Source of the DNA: Candidatus Humimonas hydrogenitrophica
Lineage (GTDB): Bacteria; Gemmatimonadota; Gemmatimonadetes; Palauibacterales; Palauibacteraceae
DNA: 53,234 nt
Reading direction: 5' to 3'
NCBI GenBank assembly: GCA_947581615.1
Contig: CANPVD010000073.1
Location: 1 to 53,234 of the forward strand
Below, one piece after another: positions 25,574-33,714 of this stretch. How positions within the stretch are numbered: position 1 is the first letter of the stretch; each line of letters starts with the position of its first letter. A program made the translations under genes and the position numbers. Under the pieces are notes generated by a model that searched no databases, was not told where the DNA came from, and saw only the letters and a list, made by a program, of their open reading frames with translations.

Positions 25574-25960
25574 CTACGAGTGAGGCCGGGATCCGGTTTC
25601 GTGTCGCGTCGCCCAGGTCGCTCCCAGCCAGTCCCCCAGGAGGGCCGCCGGCGCCATGAGGACGAGGACGGCCAGCTGTGCCAGGGTGGAGGCATCGTCC
25701 GGCCGCTCCATGATGGACACCACGGCGCCCGCCGCGATCACCAGGGCCAGGCACAGAGCCGCGATCCGATGCCGCTCGCGTGCGATCCGACCCGCCAGCA
25801 GCCCCGCCAGGGCCGCGAACGCGATCCCGTACACGACCCGGCCCAGCATGGAGGAAAGGGTCGCGGCCGCGTGCGGGTCGCGGCCGGTGAGGAGGAACGG
25901 GACCAGCGTCGAGAACGCGAACACGACGTAGCCCGCCACGACGCCCAGCGCGATGCGCAC
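25574..25960 (-). CDS. Four-helix membrane protein, 128 aa, unknown function
   Basis: GTG at 25960 follows GGGAGG at good spacing, so this start is preferred over the longer open frame. Four hydrophobic segments are visible: VRIALGVVAGYVVFAFSTLVPFLL, MLGRVVYGIAFAALAGLLAG, RIAALCLALVIAAGAVVSIM and LAQLAVLVLMAPAALLGDWLGA. The last, PAALLGDWLGATWA, resembles the final helix of small uncharacterised membrane proteins of acidobacteria and similar phyla. It is divergent from the ABC transporter operon; TAGGTT at 26001-26006 could be its -10 element. Confidence 0.6.
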   Translation of the reverse strand: MRIALGVVAGYVVFAFSTLVPFLLTGRDPHAAATLSSMLGRVVYGIAFAALAGLLAGRIARERHRIAALCLALVIAAGAVVSIMERPDDASTLAQLAVLVLMAPAALLGDWLGATWATRHETGSRPHS

Positions 25961-26132
25961 GAGGTCCCTCCCGGTCGGAGGTGAGCTTCCGGCTCCCCCC
26001 AACCTACGGCGGGGGCGGCGGTCGCCGGAAGGGCCGGGCTGCCCCATACTGTAGCCGCTCGTCCGGCGGCCCCGGTGCGGTCTCCCCGGTCCCGGCGCGA
26101 CGCCCCACGTTCCAGTCGACCAGGAGGCAGCG

Positions 26133-27059
26133 GTGCTCACCGTCCAGGACCTCGTCAAGGTCTACCCCGGCCCCGTGGCGGCGCTGCGGGGCGTCTCCCT
26201 CGAAATCGGAGACGGGATGTTCGGCCTCCTGGGTCCGAACGGCGCCGGCAAGACGACCCTGATGAAGATCGTGGCGGGCGTGCTCGAGGCCACGGCCGGC
26301 TCCGTGAATCTGGACGGGCACGACGTGCTGCACCATCCGGACTACGTCTGGGAGCGGCTCGGCTACCTGCCGCAGGAGTTCGGGTTCTATCCGCACCTGT
26401 CCGGCCGGGAGATGCTCGAGCACCTGCTGCGCCTCAAGGGGGTCGTCGCCCCGGCGGGCATGCGCCCCCTGTGCGACGCCCTCCTCGAGGAGGTCAACCT
26501 GCTCGAAGAGGGGGGCCGGAAGGTGAAGAGCTACTCGGGCGGAATGCGGCAGAGGCTGGGCATCGCCCAGGCGCTGGCGGGCGACCCCCGGCTCATCATC
26601 GTCGACGAGCCGACCGCCGGCCTCGACCCCGAGGAGAGGAACCGCTTCTACCGTCTCCTGGCGCGGCTGGCCGAGAACCGGATCGTGCTGCTCTCGACCC
26701 ACATCGTCGAGGACGTCTCCGTGCTGTGCCCCCGCTTCGCCATCATCCACCAGGGGCGCCTGGTGGAGGAGACGACGCCGGCGGAGGCCCGCGCGGCCGT
26801 GGCCGGCCTCGTGTTCGAGGGACGGGTCGAGCCGGAACGGGTCGACGCCCTGGAGCGGGGCGGCCAGGTGGTGCGCTCCGTCGTGTCCGAGGGTCGCCAC
26901 CACGTACGGCTGTACGTTCCGGACGGCCGTCCCCCCGAGGGATTCGAGTCCGCCGAGCCCACCCTGGAGGACGCCTACCTGGTGACGATCCGGCGCGTCT
27001 CGGGTCGCCTCGCGCCGGAGGAGCCCGAGCTCGCTTCGCAGGGGAGCGCCCCGGCGTGA
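26133..27059 (+). CDS. ABC transporter ATP-binding protein
   Basis: A 308-residue ATPase subunit. Walker A is GPNGAGKTT (residues 34-42), the Q-loop is LPQEFGFYPHLSGREML, the signature is SYSGGMRQRLGIAQAL, Walker B plus the D-loop is LIIVDEPTAGLDPEE, and the switch His is in LLSTHIVEDV. The C-terminal extension is typical of the drug/Na-exporter (CcmA/NatA-like) group. It starts with GTG at 26133 and overlaps by GTGA the gene for its membrane partner, which is fused to a peptidase. The pair is a transporter of unknown substrate; a link to peptides is suggested by the fusion. Confidence 0.93.
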   Translation: MLTVQDLVKVYPGPVAALRGVSLEIGDGMFGLLGPNGAGKTTLMKIVAGVLEATAGSVNLDGHDVLHHPDYVWERLGYLPQEFGFYPHLSGREMLEHLLRLKGVVAPAGMRPLCDALLEEVNLLEEGGRKVKSYSGGMRQRLGIAQALAGDPRLIIVDEPTAGLDPEERNRFYRLLARLAENRIVLLSTHIVEDVSVLCPRFAIIHQGRLVEETTPAEARAAVAGLVFEGRVEPERVDALERGGQVVRSVVSEGRHHVRLYVPDGRPPEGFESAEPTLEDAYLVTIRRVSGRLAPEEPELASQGSAPA

Positions 27060-30000
27060 GCCTCTCGCGCCTCGGCCGGATCTTCTGGCTGGATCTGACG
27101 CGGCACCTGCGGCGGCCCCTGTTCTGGATCTGGCTGCTGGTTCTTCTCCTGCTCGCCTGGGGGATGTCGACCGGCTCGGTCCGCATCCAGACCGGCGATA
27201 CGCAGGTCGGCGGAACCCGGGCGTGGATCACGTCCGAGTTCGCTCTCGCCCAGATCCTCTCCGCCACGATCTTCACGTTCTACGTGTTCTTCGTGGCCGC
27301 CCTGGCGGGGACGACCGTGGTGCAGGACGAGGACGAGTGGAGGGTGGGGCCGCTTCTCCACGCGACGCCGCTCACCGCGGGCGAGTACATCGGTGGGAAG
27401 GCCCTGGCCGTGCTCGCCACGATCCTGGTGGTTCTCGTGGCGCATCTGGGGTTCATGGCCCTCTTCAACCACCTGGTGCCGACGGTCGGCCACGCCGACA
27501 TCCACGGGCCGTTCTCGGCGCTCAACTATCTGGTCCCGGCCGTGGTGTTCGGGCTGCCGTCGCTGATCGGGGTCGCCGGGGTGAGCTTCTGGATCGGCAC
27601 CCGCACCCGCCGGCCGGTCCTGGTCTACCTGTTTCCGCTGGTGCTCGTGGCCGCGATCGTCTTCCTGTGGGAGTGGACGCCTTCCTGGCTCGATCCGCGG
27701 GTCGATCGGCTGCTGATGTGGGCGGATCCGAGCGGGTTCCGTTGGCTCAGCCAGACGTGGCTCAAGGTCGACCGGGGCGTCGAGTTCTACAACACGGGCT
27801 CGATCACCTTCTCCGTCGGCTTCCTGGTCAGCCGGGCCGCGTGGGCGGGCCTCGGGGCGGCGGCTCTGTGGTGGACGGAGAGGAGCTTCGCGCGGTCCCT
27901 GCGCGGGCCGGACGCCGGCCCGTCCGCCGTCGCGGCCGCCCTGGCCGGCGGCGCCACGTCCCCCGGCCGGGCTCGCTCGCCGGAGGCATCGTGGCGCGGC
28001 GCCGCCCCGTGGGCGGTCGACCGACTCGGGGGCCACGGAGGGAAGCCGTGGGCCGGTCTGGCGGCGCTCCGGGTGGCGCGATCCGAGATCCGGGAGCTGT
28101 TCGCCTCCCCGGCCCTGTACGTGTTCTCGCTCCTCGTCCTGAGCCAGGTGCTCGGGAACGCGCTCGTCGGCGTGGGGCCGTTCGGAACGCGCGTGCTGGC
28201 CACGCCGGGCCAGGTGGCGGTCCGCGGGAGCGACACGCTGGCCCTCCTCGTCTGCCTCCTCCTCGTGTTCTACACGGTCGACGTGCTCGAGCGGGACCGC
28301 TCCAGCGGGCTCCTGTCGCTGTCTCGCGCCCTGCCGGTGGGCGAGGGCGTCCGGGTGGTGGGTAAGGCGCTGGCCGTGCTGGCCCTGCCGGTCGTCGTGC
28401 TGCTGGCCGCCGTGCTGGGCGGGGTGGTCGCGATCCTCGTGCAGCACACGGTTCCCGTTCGGATCGGTCCGTTCGCGTGGGTGTGGGGCGTGGGACTCAT
28501 GCCCACCTTCCTGGTGTGGGTCGCCTTCCTGGCAGCCGTGCACGGCCTCACGGACAGCCGCGGGGCCACCTGGGCGGTGGGTCTCGGCGTGATCGGCCTC
28601 ACGGTCTACCGCCAGGTGGCCGGCCACGGCACGTGGCTCACCAACTGGATGCTGTGGGGCTCCATGAACTGGACCGACATGGGCCTCTTCCCCCTCAACC
28701 GCACGCCCTTCTTCCTCAACCGACTGTTCTACGTGGCGCTCGCCGTGCTCCTCCTGGCGCTGGCGGCGGCCTGGGGGCGGCGGCGGGAGCCCGATTCGGT
28801 GGCCTGGTGGCGGCGGCTGCAGCCGGGCCGGCTGTCGCTCGGCGTCCTGCGCCTTTCGCCCCTGGCCGTCGGACCGGTGGCGGTGGGGCTGGCCCTGTGG
28901 CTGGGCGTCCAGCACGGCTTCCAGGGAGCGAAAGCCGAGAAGCAGGCGGCGGACTACTGGAAGAAGAACGTGGCCACTTACTGGCACGTGGCCACGCCCG
29001 CGGTCGCCCACGTGGACCTCGACCTGCGCCTGTGGCCGGGCCGCGGGCGGCTGCGGAGTGCCGGCACGCTGGTCCTGGTGAACCGCCAGGACACCACCCT
29101 GCGCCGCGTGCCACTGACCGGCGGCTTCTTCTGGGAGCACCCGACCTGGACCGTGGACGGGGACTCCGTCCAGCCGGAGGACCGGGCCGGCCTGTACGTC
29201 TTCTACCCCGACTCCGGCCTCGCGCCGGGCGATACCCTGCGGGTGGGCTGGCGCTACTCCGGTCGGTACCCGGACGGATGGACCAAGGACGGGGGCGGCA
29301 CGGGCACCTTCGTGCTCCCGGCGGGCGTGGTCCTGACCTCGTTCGGCCCGATGCTGACGCCGATCCCTGGTTACGTGCCCGGCATCGGGAGCTCCAGGGA
29401 GCGGGCGTACGAGGCCCGCGACTGGCCGGATCGGTTCTGGGAGGGGCGGAACCCGCCGGCCTTCGGCGCCTCCACGCCCTTCTCCGCCCGCATCCGCATT
29501 GCCGGACCCCCGCAGTTCACCTACAACTCGGTCGGGCGCCTGGTGACCGACAGCTCGGCGGACAGCCTGCGCACGGTCGTGTGGGAGACGGATCACCCGG
29601 TGCGGTTCTTCAACGTCGTCGCGGGCCGCTGGGCCGTTCGGGAGGGGGACGGCACGGAGGTGTTCTACCACCCGGCGCACACGTACGATCTCGATGAGAT
29701 CGCCTCGGCCCTCCAGGCTGCGCGGCGCGATTACTCCCGCTGGTTCGCGCCCTATCCCTGGGAGCAGCTCAAGCTGAGCGAGTTCCCGGACCTGGCCACC
29801 TACGCGCAGGGCTTCCCCACCGACATCACCTTCTCGGAGGGCATTGGCTTCCTGGCCAGGAAGGGAGACTGGAACCTGGCGCCGTACATGGTCACGGCGC
29901 ACGAGTCCGCCCACCAGTGGTGGGGCAACATGGTGACGCCGGGAGAGGGTCCGGGCGGGAACGTGCTCTCCGAGGGTCTGGCGCACTTCTCCACGGCCAT

Positions 30001-30787
30001 GCTCCTCCAGGCCGAGAAGGGCGACGCGATCCGGCGGGAGTTCATGCGCCGCATCGAGTCGGACTACGCCGACTCTCGCCGGCCGGACCACGAGCGTCCG
30101 CTGGTGTGGACGGACGGCTCGCGCTCGGGGGACCGGGCGGTCACCTACGACAAGGGGGGGTGGGCCTTCTGGATGCTGATGGAGCACATGGGCCGGGAGC
30201 GGATGATGGAGGGACTTCGCGACTACGTGGCCCGCTACCGCGACGGGCCCGACTATCCCCTCCTGCCCGACTTCCTGCTCGTGATGCGCAGCCACGCGCG
30301 GGATGTGGACTCGTTCAACGCCTTCGTGCAGCGGTGGTTCTGGGAGGTGAAAGTCCCCGAGTACCGGGTGAGCCGCGCCGCGGCGCGCCCGGACGGACAG
30401 GGCGGCTGGGAGACCGAGGTGGCGCTCCATAACGATGGGACCGGGGATCCGCCGGTGGTGCTGGCGGTCGTGGCGGGGCATCGGGACTCCCTGGCATCCG
30501 GCCAGCCGGCGACCGCGGCGGGCGCGGCGGCGAGGGACGACTCCCCTGCGGGCGACTCGGCGTCGGGGGCCTCCGGAGGTGGGGGAACGACCGTGGCCCG
30601 GGACTCCTCCGGCTACCGGGCCGCCTCGGTCATCGTGCGGGTGCCGGCCGGGGGCGACACCACGGTCGTCGTCCCATCCGCCTTCCGGCCGGAGCGCGCC
30701 CTCGTCGACCCCGACGTCCACCTCCTGATGCTGGGCCGGAAGTCGGCGCGGCGGAAGGTGTCGGTGCCCGACGACTCGTCGGGCTGA
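27056..30787 (+). CDS. ABC permease fused to an M1-family aminopeptidase
   Basis: A 1243-residue fusion. About 600 residues are two ABC-2-type permease units, each starting with a helix after a basic amphipathic stretch (WLDLTRHLRRPLFWIW; VARSEIREL). After a further membrane helix, the C-terminal part is an M1 zinc aminopeptidase on the outside: HESAH at 949-953 with the third ligand Glu973 in LSEGLAHF. There are 19 residues between the second His and Glu, one more than in classical aminopeptidase N but usual for this fusion type. AYDKGGWAF-like VTYDKGGWAFWML supplies the transition-state Tyr. The ATPase is encoded just upstream and coupled by GTGA. The model is export or sensing linked to peptide trimming in the periplasm; the substrate is unknown. 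The last 120 residues are a beta-rich extension with a Ser/Gly linker. Confidence 0.9.
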   Translation: MSLSRLGRIFWLDLTRHLRRPLFWIWLLVLLLLAWGMSTGSVRIQTGDTQVGGTRAWITSEFALAQILSATIFTFYVFFVAALAGTTVVQDEDEWRVGPLLHATPLTAGEYIGGKALAVLATILVVLVAHLGFMALFNHLVPTVGHADIHGPFSALNYLVPAVVFGLPSLIGVAGVSFWIGTRTRRPVLVYLFPLVLVAAIVFLWEWTPSWLDPRVDRLLMWADPSGFRWLSQTWLKVDRGVEFYNTGSITFSVGFLVSRAAWAGLGAAALWWTERSFARSLRGPDAGPSAVAAALAGGATSPGRARSPEASWRGAAPWAVDRLGGHGGKPWAGLAALRVARSEIRELFASPALYVFSLLVLSQVLGNALVGVGPFGTRVLATPGQVAVRGSDTLALLVCLLLVFYTVDVLERDRSSGLLSLSRALPVGEGVRVVGKALAVLALPVVVLLAAVLGGVVAILVQHTVPVRIGPFAWVWGVGLMPTFLVWVAFLAAVHGLTDSRGATWAVGLGVIGLTVYRQVAGHGTWLTNWMLWGSMNWTDMGLFPLNRTPFFLNRLFYVALAVLLLALAAAWGRRREPDSVAWWRRLQPGRLSLGVLRLSPLAVGPVAVGLALWLGVQHGFQGAKAEKQAADYWKKNVATYWHVATPAVAHVDLDLRLWPGRGRLRSAGTLVLVNRQDTTLRRVPLTGGFFWEHPTWTVDGDSVQPEDRAGLYVFYPDSGLAPGDTLRVGWRYSGRYPDGWTKDGGGTGTFVLPAGVVLTSFGPMLTPIPGYVPGIGSSRERAYEARDWPDRFWEGRNPPAFGASTPFSARIRIAGPPQFTYNSVGRLVTDSSADSLRTVVWETDHPVRFFNVVAGRWAVREGDGTEVFYHPAHTYDLDEIASALQAARRDYSRWFAPYPWEQLKLSEFPDLATYAQGFPTDITFSEGIGFLARKGDWNLAPYMVTAHESAHQWWGNMVTPGEGPGGNVLSEGLAHFSTAMLLQAEKGDAIRREFMRRIESDYADSRRPDHERPLVWTDGSRSGDRAVTYDKGGWAFWMLMEHMGRERMMEGLRDYVARYRDGPDYPLLPDFLLVMRSHARDVDSFNAFVQRWFWEVKVPEYRVSRAAARPDGQGGWETEVALHNDGTGDPPVVLAVVAGHRDSLASGQPATAAGAAARDDSPAGDSASGASGGGGTTVARDSSGYRAASVIVRVPAGGDTTVVVPSAFRPERALVDPDVHLLMLGRKSARRKVSVPDDSSG

Positions 30788-30838
30788 GGACGCGCGGCGG
30801 ACGGGGCGCGGCCGGTCGCGCCCCGGACGGATCGCGGG

Positions 30839-31741
30839 TCACGTGGCGGGCGGCTCGCCGCCGCCTCCACTGCCTCCGAGGGCCGCCACGACATCGGCGT
30901 CCAGGTGCAGGTCGAGCTGCGGGAAGGCGATGGTGATGCCGGCGGCCTTGAGGGCGTTCCACGATGCCTGCTGGAGCTCGGAGAGGACGATCCGCGCGCT
31001 CCACGGGTCGTCGATCCACACCGACGTCTCCCAGTCCACCGACGAGGATCCGAATCCAGTGAGCAACACCATGGGGTTGCGGGCCGAGTGCCGGCCGGGG
31101 AAACCGTTCGCCACACCCTCCAGCACCTGTCGCACCCTGGACATGTCGGATCCGTAGCTCACGCCCACGGGGGCCCTCACCCGGTACAGCGAGTCCCGCA
31201 TCGTGAAGTTCTTGACCGTGGACGCCACCAGGGCGGAGTTGGGGACGATGAGCTCTTCGTCGTCTCGCGTTCGCCCCACGGTCGAGCGGATCCTCATCTC
31301 TTCGACGCGGATCACCTGGCCGTCCACCTCGAGCACGTCCCCGGGCTGGATGGAGCGTTCCACGAGGAGGATGACGCCCGACACGAAGTTCTGGGTGATG
31401 TTCTGCATCGCGAAGCCGATGGCTACCGCGAACAGGGCTCCCGCCGCGAACAGGGCGGACACGTTCACGCCCATCACGTCGAGGGCGAGGAGCGTGGCCA
31501 GGAGCATGATCGTGTAGTGCACCAGGCGCTGGCTCACCTGGGCGCCATGGCGGCGGTGCGCGCCCGTGCCGCCCACGAGTCGCTGGACCGCCCTGCGCAC
31601 GAGCGAGGAGAGGACCCAGCCGACCGCCAGAACGACGCAGGCCGAGACGATCGACCCCAGCGTGACGACGGTCCCGGCGAGCCGGAACAGGTTCACGTCC
31701 ATGATGTCGCGAATGGCCTGGAGGAGCTGGCCCCAGTTCAT
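30839..31741 (-). CDS. MscS-family mechanosensitive ion channel
   Basis: A 300-residue channel with three N-terminal helices. The pore helix is ALFAAGALFAVAIGFAMQNITQNFVSGVILL, rich in small residues as in MscS TM3, and is followed by the beta domain IQPGDVLEVDGQVIRVEEMRIRSTVGRTRDDEELIVPNSALVASTVKNF, the conserved PN-S/A motif. MscS channels release solutes on hypo-osmotic shock. ATG at 31741 was chosen for its GAGG and because the first helix follows; an upstream in-frame ATG at 31804 would add 21 residues without obvious structure. It is divergent from a second MscS gene 236 nt away. Confidence 0.88.
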   Translation of the reverse strand: MNWGQLLQAIRDIMDVNLFRLAGTVVTLGSIVSACVVLAVGWVLSSLVRRAVQRLVGGTGAHRRHGAQVSQRLVHYTIMLLATLLALDVMGVNVSALFAAGALFAVAIGFAMQNITQNFVSGVILLVERSIQPGDVLEVDGQVIRVEEMRIRSTVGRTRDDEELIVPNSALVASTVKNFTMRDSLYRVRAPVGVSYGSDMSRVRQVLEGVANGFPGRHSARNPMVLLTGFGSSSVDWETSVWIDDPWSARIVLSELQQASWNALKAAGITIAFPQLDLHLDADVVAALGGSGGGGEPPAT

Positions 31742-31977
31742 GTCGGCATCCTCGAGGACGGAGACGTGGCTGCCCCGTGCGGCCGCCGGCCGAGTCGGCG
31801 GCATCGCGTCCGCGGGACCGTCTGCACGAGACAGTACCGCCGGGAGGTCCGCAAGGTAGATGGCTGGCGCACCTCTTGCTCACCGTGGGCGGGGCCCCGG
31901 TCGCCGACGCGTGAACGGCGGGGGGACTCCCCGCGTGCCGTGCTCATCGAGCGGATTCGAATTCATGGAGGTCCAGG

Positions 31978-32817
31978 ATGCAGGTCGGTGCAGGCGATCT
32001 CACTGCCACGGTCGTACGCGCTGTGTCCACGTGGGGGTTGCGCGTGCTCGGCGCGGGGGCGGTGCTGGTGATCGGCTGGAGCATGGCGAAATGGGTACGA
32101 CGGCTGGTGCGCCGCGGTCTCTCGCACACCAGGACGGAGCCCGTGCTGATCGGTTTCGTCAGCGGTCTGGCCTACTATGGGCTCCTGGCGTTCGTGGCCC
32201 TCGCCGTGCTCAACCTGTTCGGCATTCAGACCACCTCCTTCGTGGCGGTTCTGGGCGCCGCGAGCTTCGCCGTGGGGCTCGCCTTCCAGGGTACGCTCGG
32301 TAACTTCTCCGCCGGAGTCATGCTGCTCATCTTCCGGCCCTTCTCGGCGGGCGACTTCGTGGAAGCCGGTGGAGTGTCGGGGACCGTCCGGGACATCGGT
32401 CTGTTCACGACGCGCCTGGACACGCCGGACAACGTCCGGATCCTGGTGCCCAACTCCTCGGTGTTCGGCAGCGTGATACGGAACTTCAACGGCAACGAGA
32501 CGCGCCGCCTGGACCTGGAGGTCGGCATCGACTACGACGACGACATCGGGACGGCGATCGCCGCGTGCGAGGATCTCCTCGCCCGGGAAGGACGGGTCCT
32601 GTCCGAGCCGGCACCGGTGGTGGCGGTGGCGGGGCTGGGGGACTCCTCGGTGAAACTGATGGTGCGGCCGTGGTGCCGGACGGAAGACTACTGGCCGCTT
32701 CGCAACGACCTGACCAGAGGTCTCAAGGAAGGCCTCGAGGCGGCCGGCTGCAGCCTGCCCTTCCCGCAGCGAGACGTGCACCTGTTCGGATCCGAGGCGG
32801 CCGGGGAGGTCGCGTGA
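31978..32817 (+). CDS. MscS-family mechanosensitive ion channel
   Basis: A 279-residue channel of the small MscS type. The pore helix region SFVAVLGAASFAVGLAFQGTLGNFSAGVMLLIFRPFSAGDFVEAGG has the AxxxGxAxQxxLxNxxSG pattern. The beta domain carries VSGTVRDIGLFTTRLDTPDNVRILVPNSSVFGSVIRNF. The C-terminal alpha-beta vestibule ends WPLRNDLTRGLKEGLEAAGCSLPFPQRDVHL, a normal family ending. ATG at 31978 follows GGAGG. Its stop overlaps the GTG start of a DUF481 outer-membrane protein gene, so the two are made together; an osmotic-response pair is inferred. Confidence 0.92.
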   Translation: MQVGAGDLTATVVRAVSTWGLRVLGAGAVLVIGWSMAKWVRRLVRRGLSHTRTEPVLIGFVSGLAYYGLLAFVALAVLNLFGIQTTSFVAVLGAASFAVGLAFQGTLGNFSAGVMLLIFRPFSAGDFVEAGGVSGTVRDIGLFTTRLDTPDNVRILVPNSSVFGSVIRNFNGNETRRLDLEVGIDYDDDIGTAIAACEDLLAREGRVLSEPAPVVAVAGLGDSSVKLMVRPWCRTEDYWPLRNDLTRGLKEGLEAAGCSLPFPQRDVHLFGSEAAGEVA

Positions 32818-33626
32818 GGCGGGCGGCGCCGCTCGTCGTCTCGGCCGTCGCCGCCGGGCTCGTCCTCCTCCGGCCGGTCCCGCTCCGGGCCCAGAACGGC
32901 CCCTCGGACTGGAGCCTGGATGCGTTCGAGGCCGGGCCGGCCGCCGCGACGACCGATACCACTGGCTGGGGCGGCAGCGCCGACCTCGGCTTCACGCTCA
33001 CGGCGGGCAACTCCAAGACCACGAACCTGTCGGTCGGCGGCAAGGTGGCGTACCGGCTCAAGCGCCAGGCCTGGACGCTGGGCGGTCAGTACCTCCGGGC
33101 CACCACGGACGGCGACCAGACGGCCAACCGGGGCACGGGAGCGCTCCAGTACGACTTCTACCCGACGGCGCGCTTCTTCCTGTTCGCGCGGGCCCAGGCC
33201 GGATTCGACAAGCCGGCCGGCCTGTCGCGCCGGCTCGCCCCCGCGGTCGGCGTCGGCTACCAGGTGGTGGCCACCGACGGGGTCACCCTGAGCCTCCAGG
33301 GGGGCGGCAGCTGGATCCAGGACCGGTTCGTGAACGACTCTACGGACGCGGCGGTGCACGCCGCGATCGGGCAGGACCTCACCTGGACGGTGAGTGGGAC
33401 GACGGACCTCACGCAGTCGCTGACCTGGAATCCCAAGCTGTCCGACTTCGGTGAGTACCTCGTGCACGGCGAGGTGGGGCTGACGACGAGGATCGTGGGT
33501 GGTCTGGGGCTCAGCGTGAACTTCCAGGACGACTACAACTCGGACCCGTTCGTCGACCCGGGCACCGGTCTGCCGAGGAAGAAGAACGACCTCACGCTGG
33601 TGACGGGCCTGAGCTACAAGTTCTGA
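32814..33626 (+). CDS. DUF481 (YdiY-like, salt-induced) outer-membrane protein
   Basis: A 270-residue exported protein. The signal peptide ends PVPLRAQ. The rest is a beta-barrel of the DUF481 family: WGGSADLGFTLTAGNSKTTNLSVGGKVAYRLKRQAWTLGGQYLRAT is the family opening (strand with TxGNSxT). Strands continue to FGEYLVHGEVGLTTRIVGGLGLSVNFQDDYNSDP and end LTLVTGLSYKF with the C-terminal Phe of outer-membrane proteins. YdiY of E. coli is annotated as salt-induced; its role is unclear. The GTG start at 32814 overlaps the MscS stop (GTGA), which supports a joint osmotic function. Confidence 0.86.
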   Translation: MRRAAPLVVSAVAAGLVLLRPVPLRAQNGPSDWSLDAFEAGPAAATTDTTGWGGSADLGFTLTAGNSKTTNLSVGGKVAYRLKRQAWTLGGQYLRATTDGDQTANRGTGALQYDFYPTARFFLFARAQAGFDKPAGLSRRLAPAVGVGYQVVATDGVTLSLQGGGSWIQDRFVNDSTDAAVHAAIGQDLTWTVSGTTDLTQSLTWNPKLSDFGEYLVHGEVGLTTRIVGGLGLSVNFQDDYNSDPFVDPGTGLPRKKNDLTLVTGLSYKF

Positions 33627-33637
33627 GTCGCCCGGTG

Positions 33638-33662
33638 CGCCGCCTTCCGGCGAGCGGCGGCG
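33638..33662. terminator. Hairpin between convergent genes
   Basis: CGCCGCC (33638-33644) pairs with GGCGGCG (33656-33662) across an 11-nt loop, 12 nt after the DUF481 stop and before the end of the convergent DUF4139 gene. There is no T-run, so a terminator role is only likely from position. Confidence 0.4.
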
Positions 33663-33714
33663 GGCTCTCGGGCCCTACCAGGGGCTGTCCGGTAGCGTAA
33701 TGCGCGGGGCGCGT

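Noticed and set aside
26975-30721. 1248-codon open frame on the minus strand
   Set aside because: Antisense image of the permease/M1 fusion, whose motifs and GTGA coupling are clear; the antisense product is low-complexity His/Gln/Arg-rich sequence.
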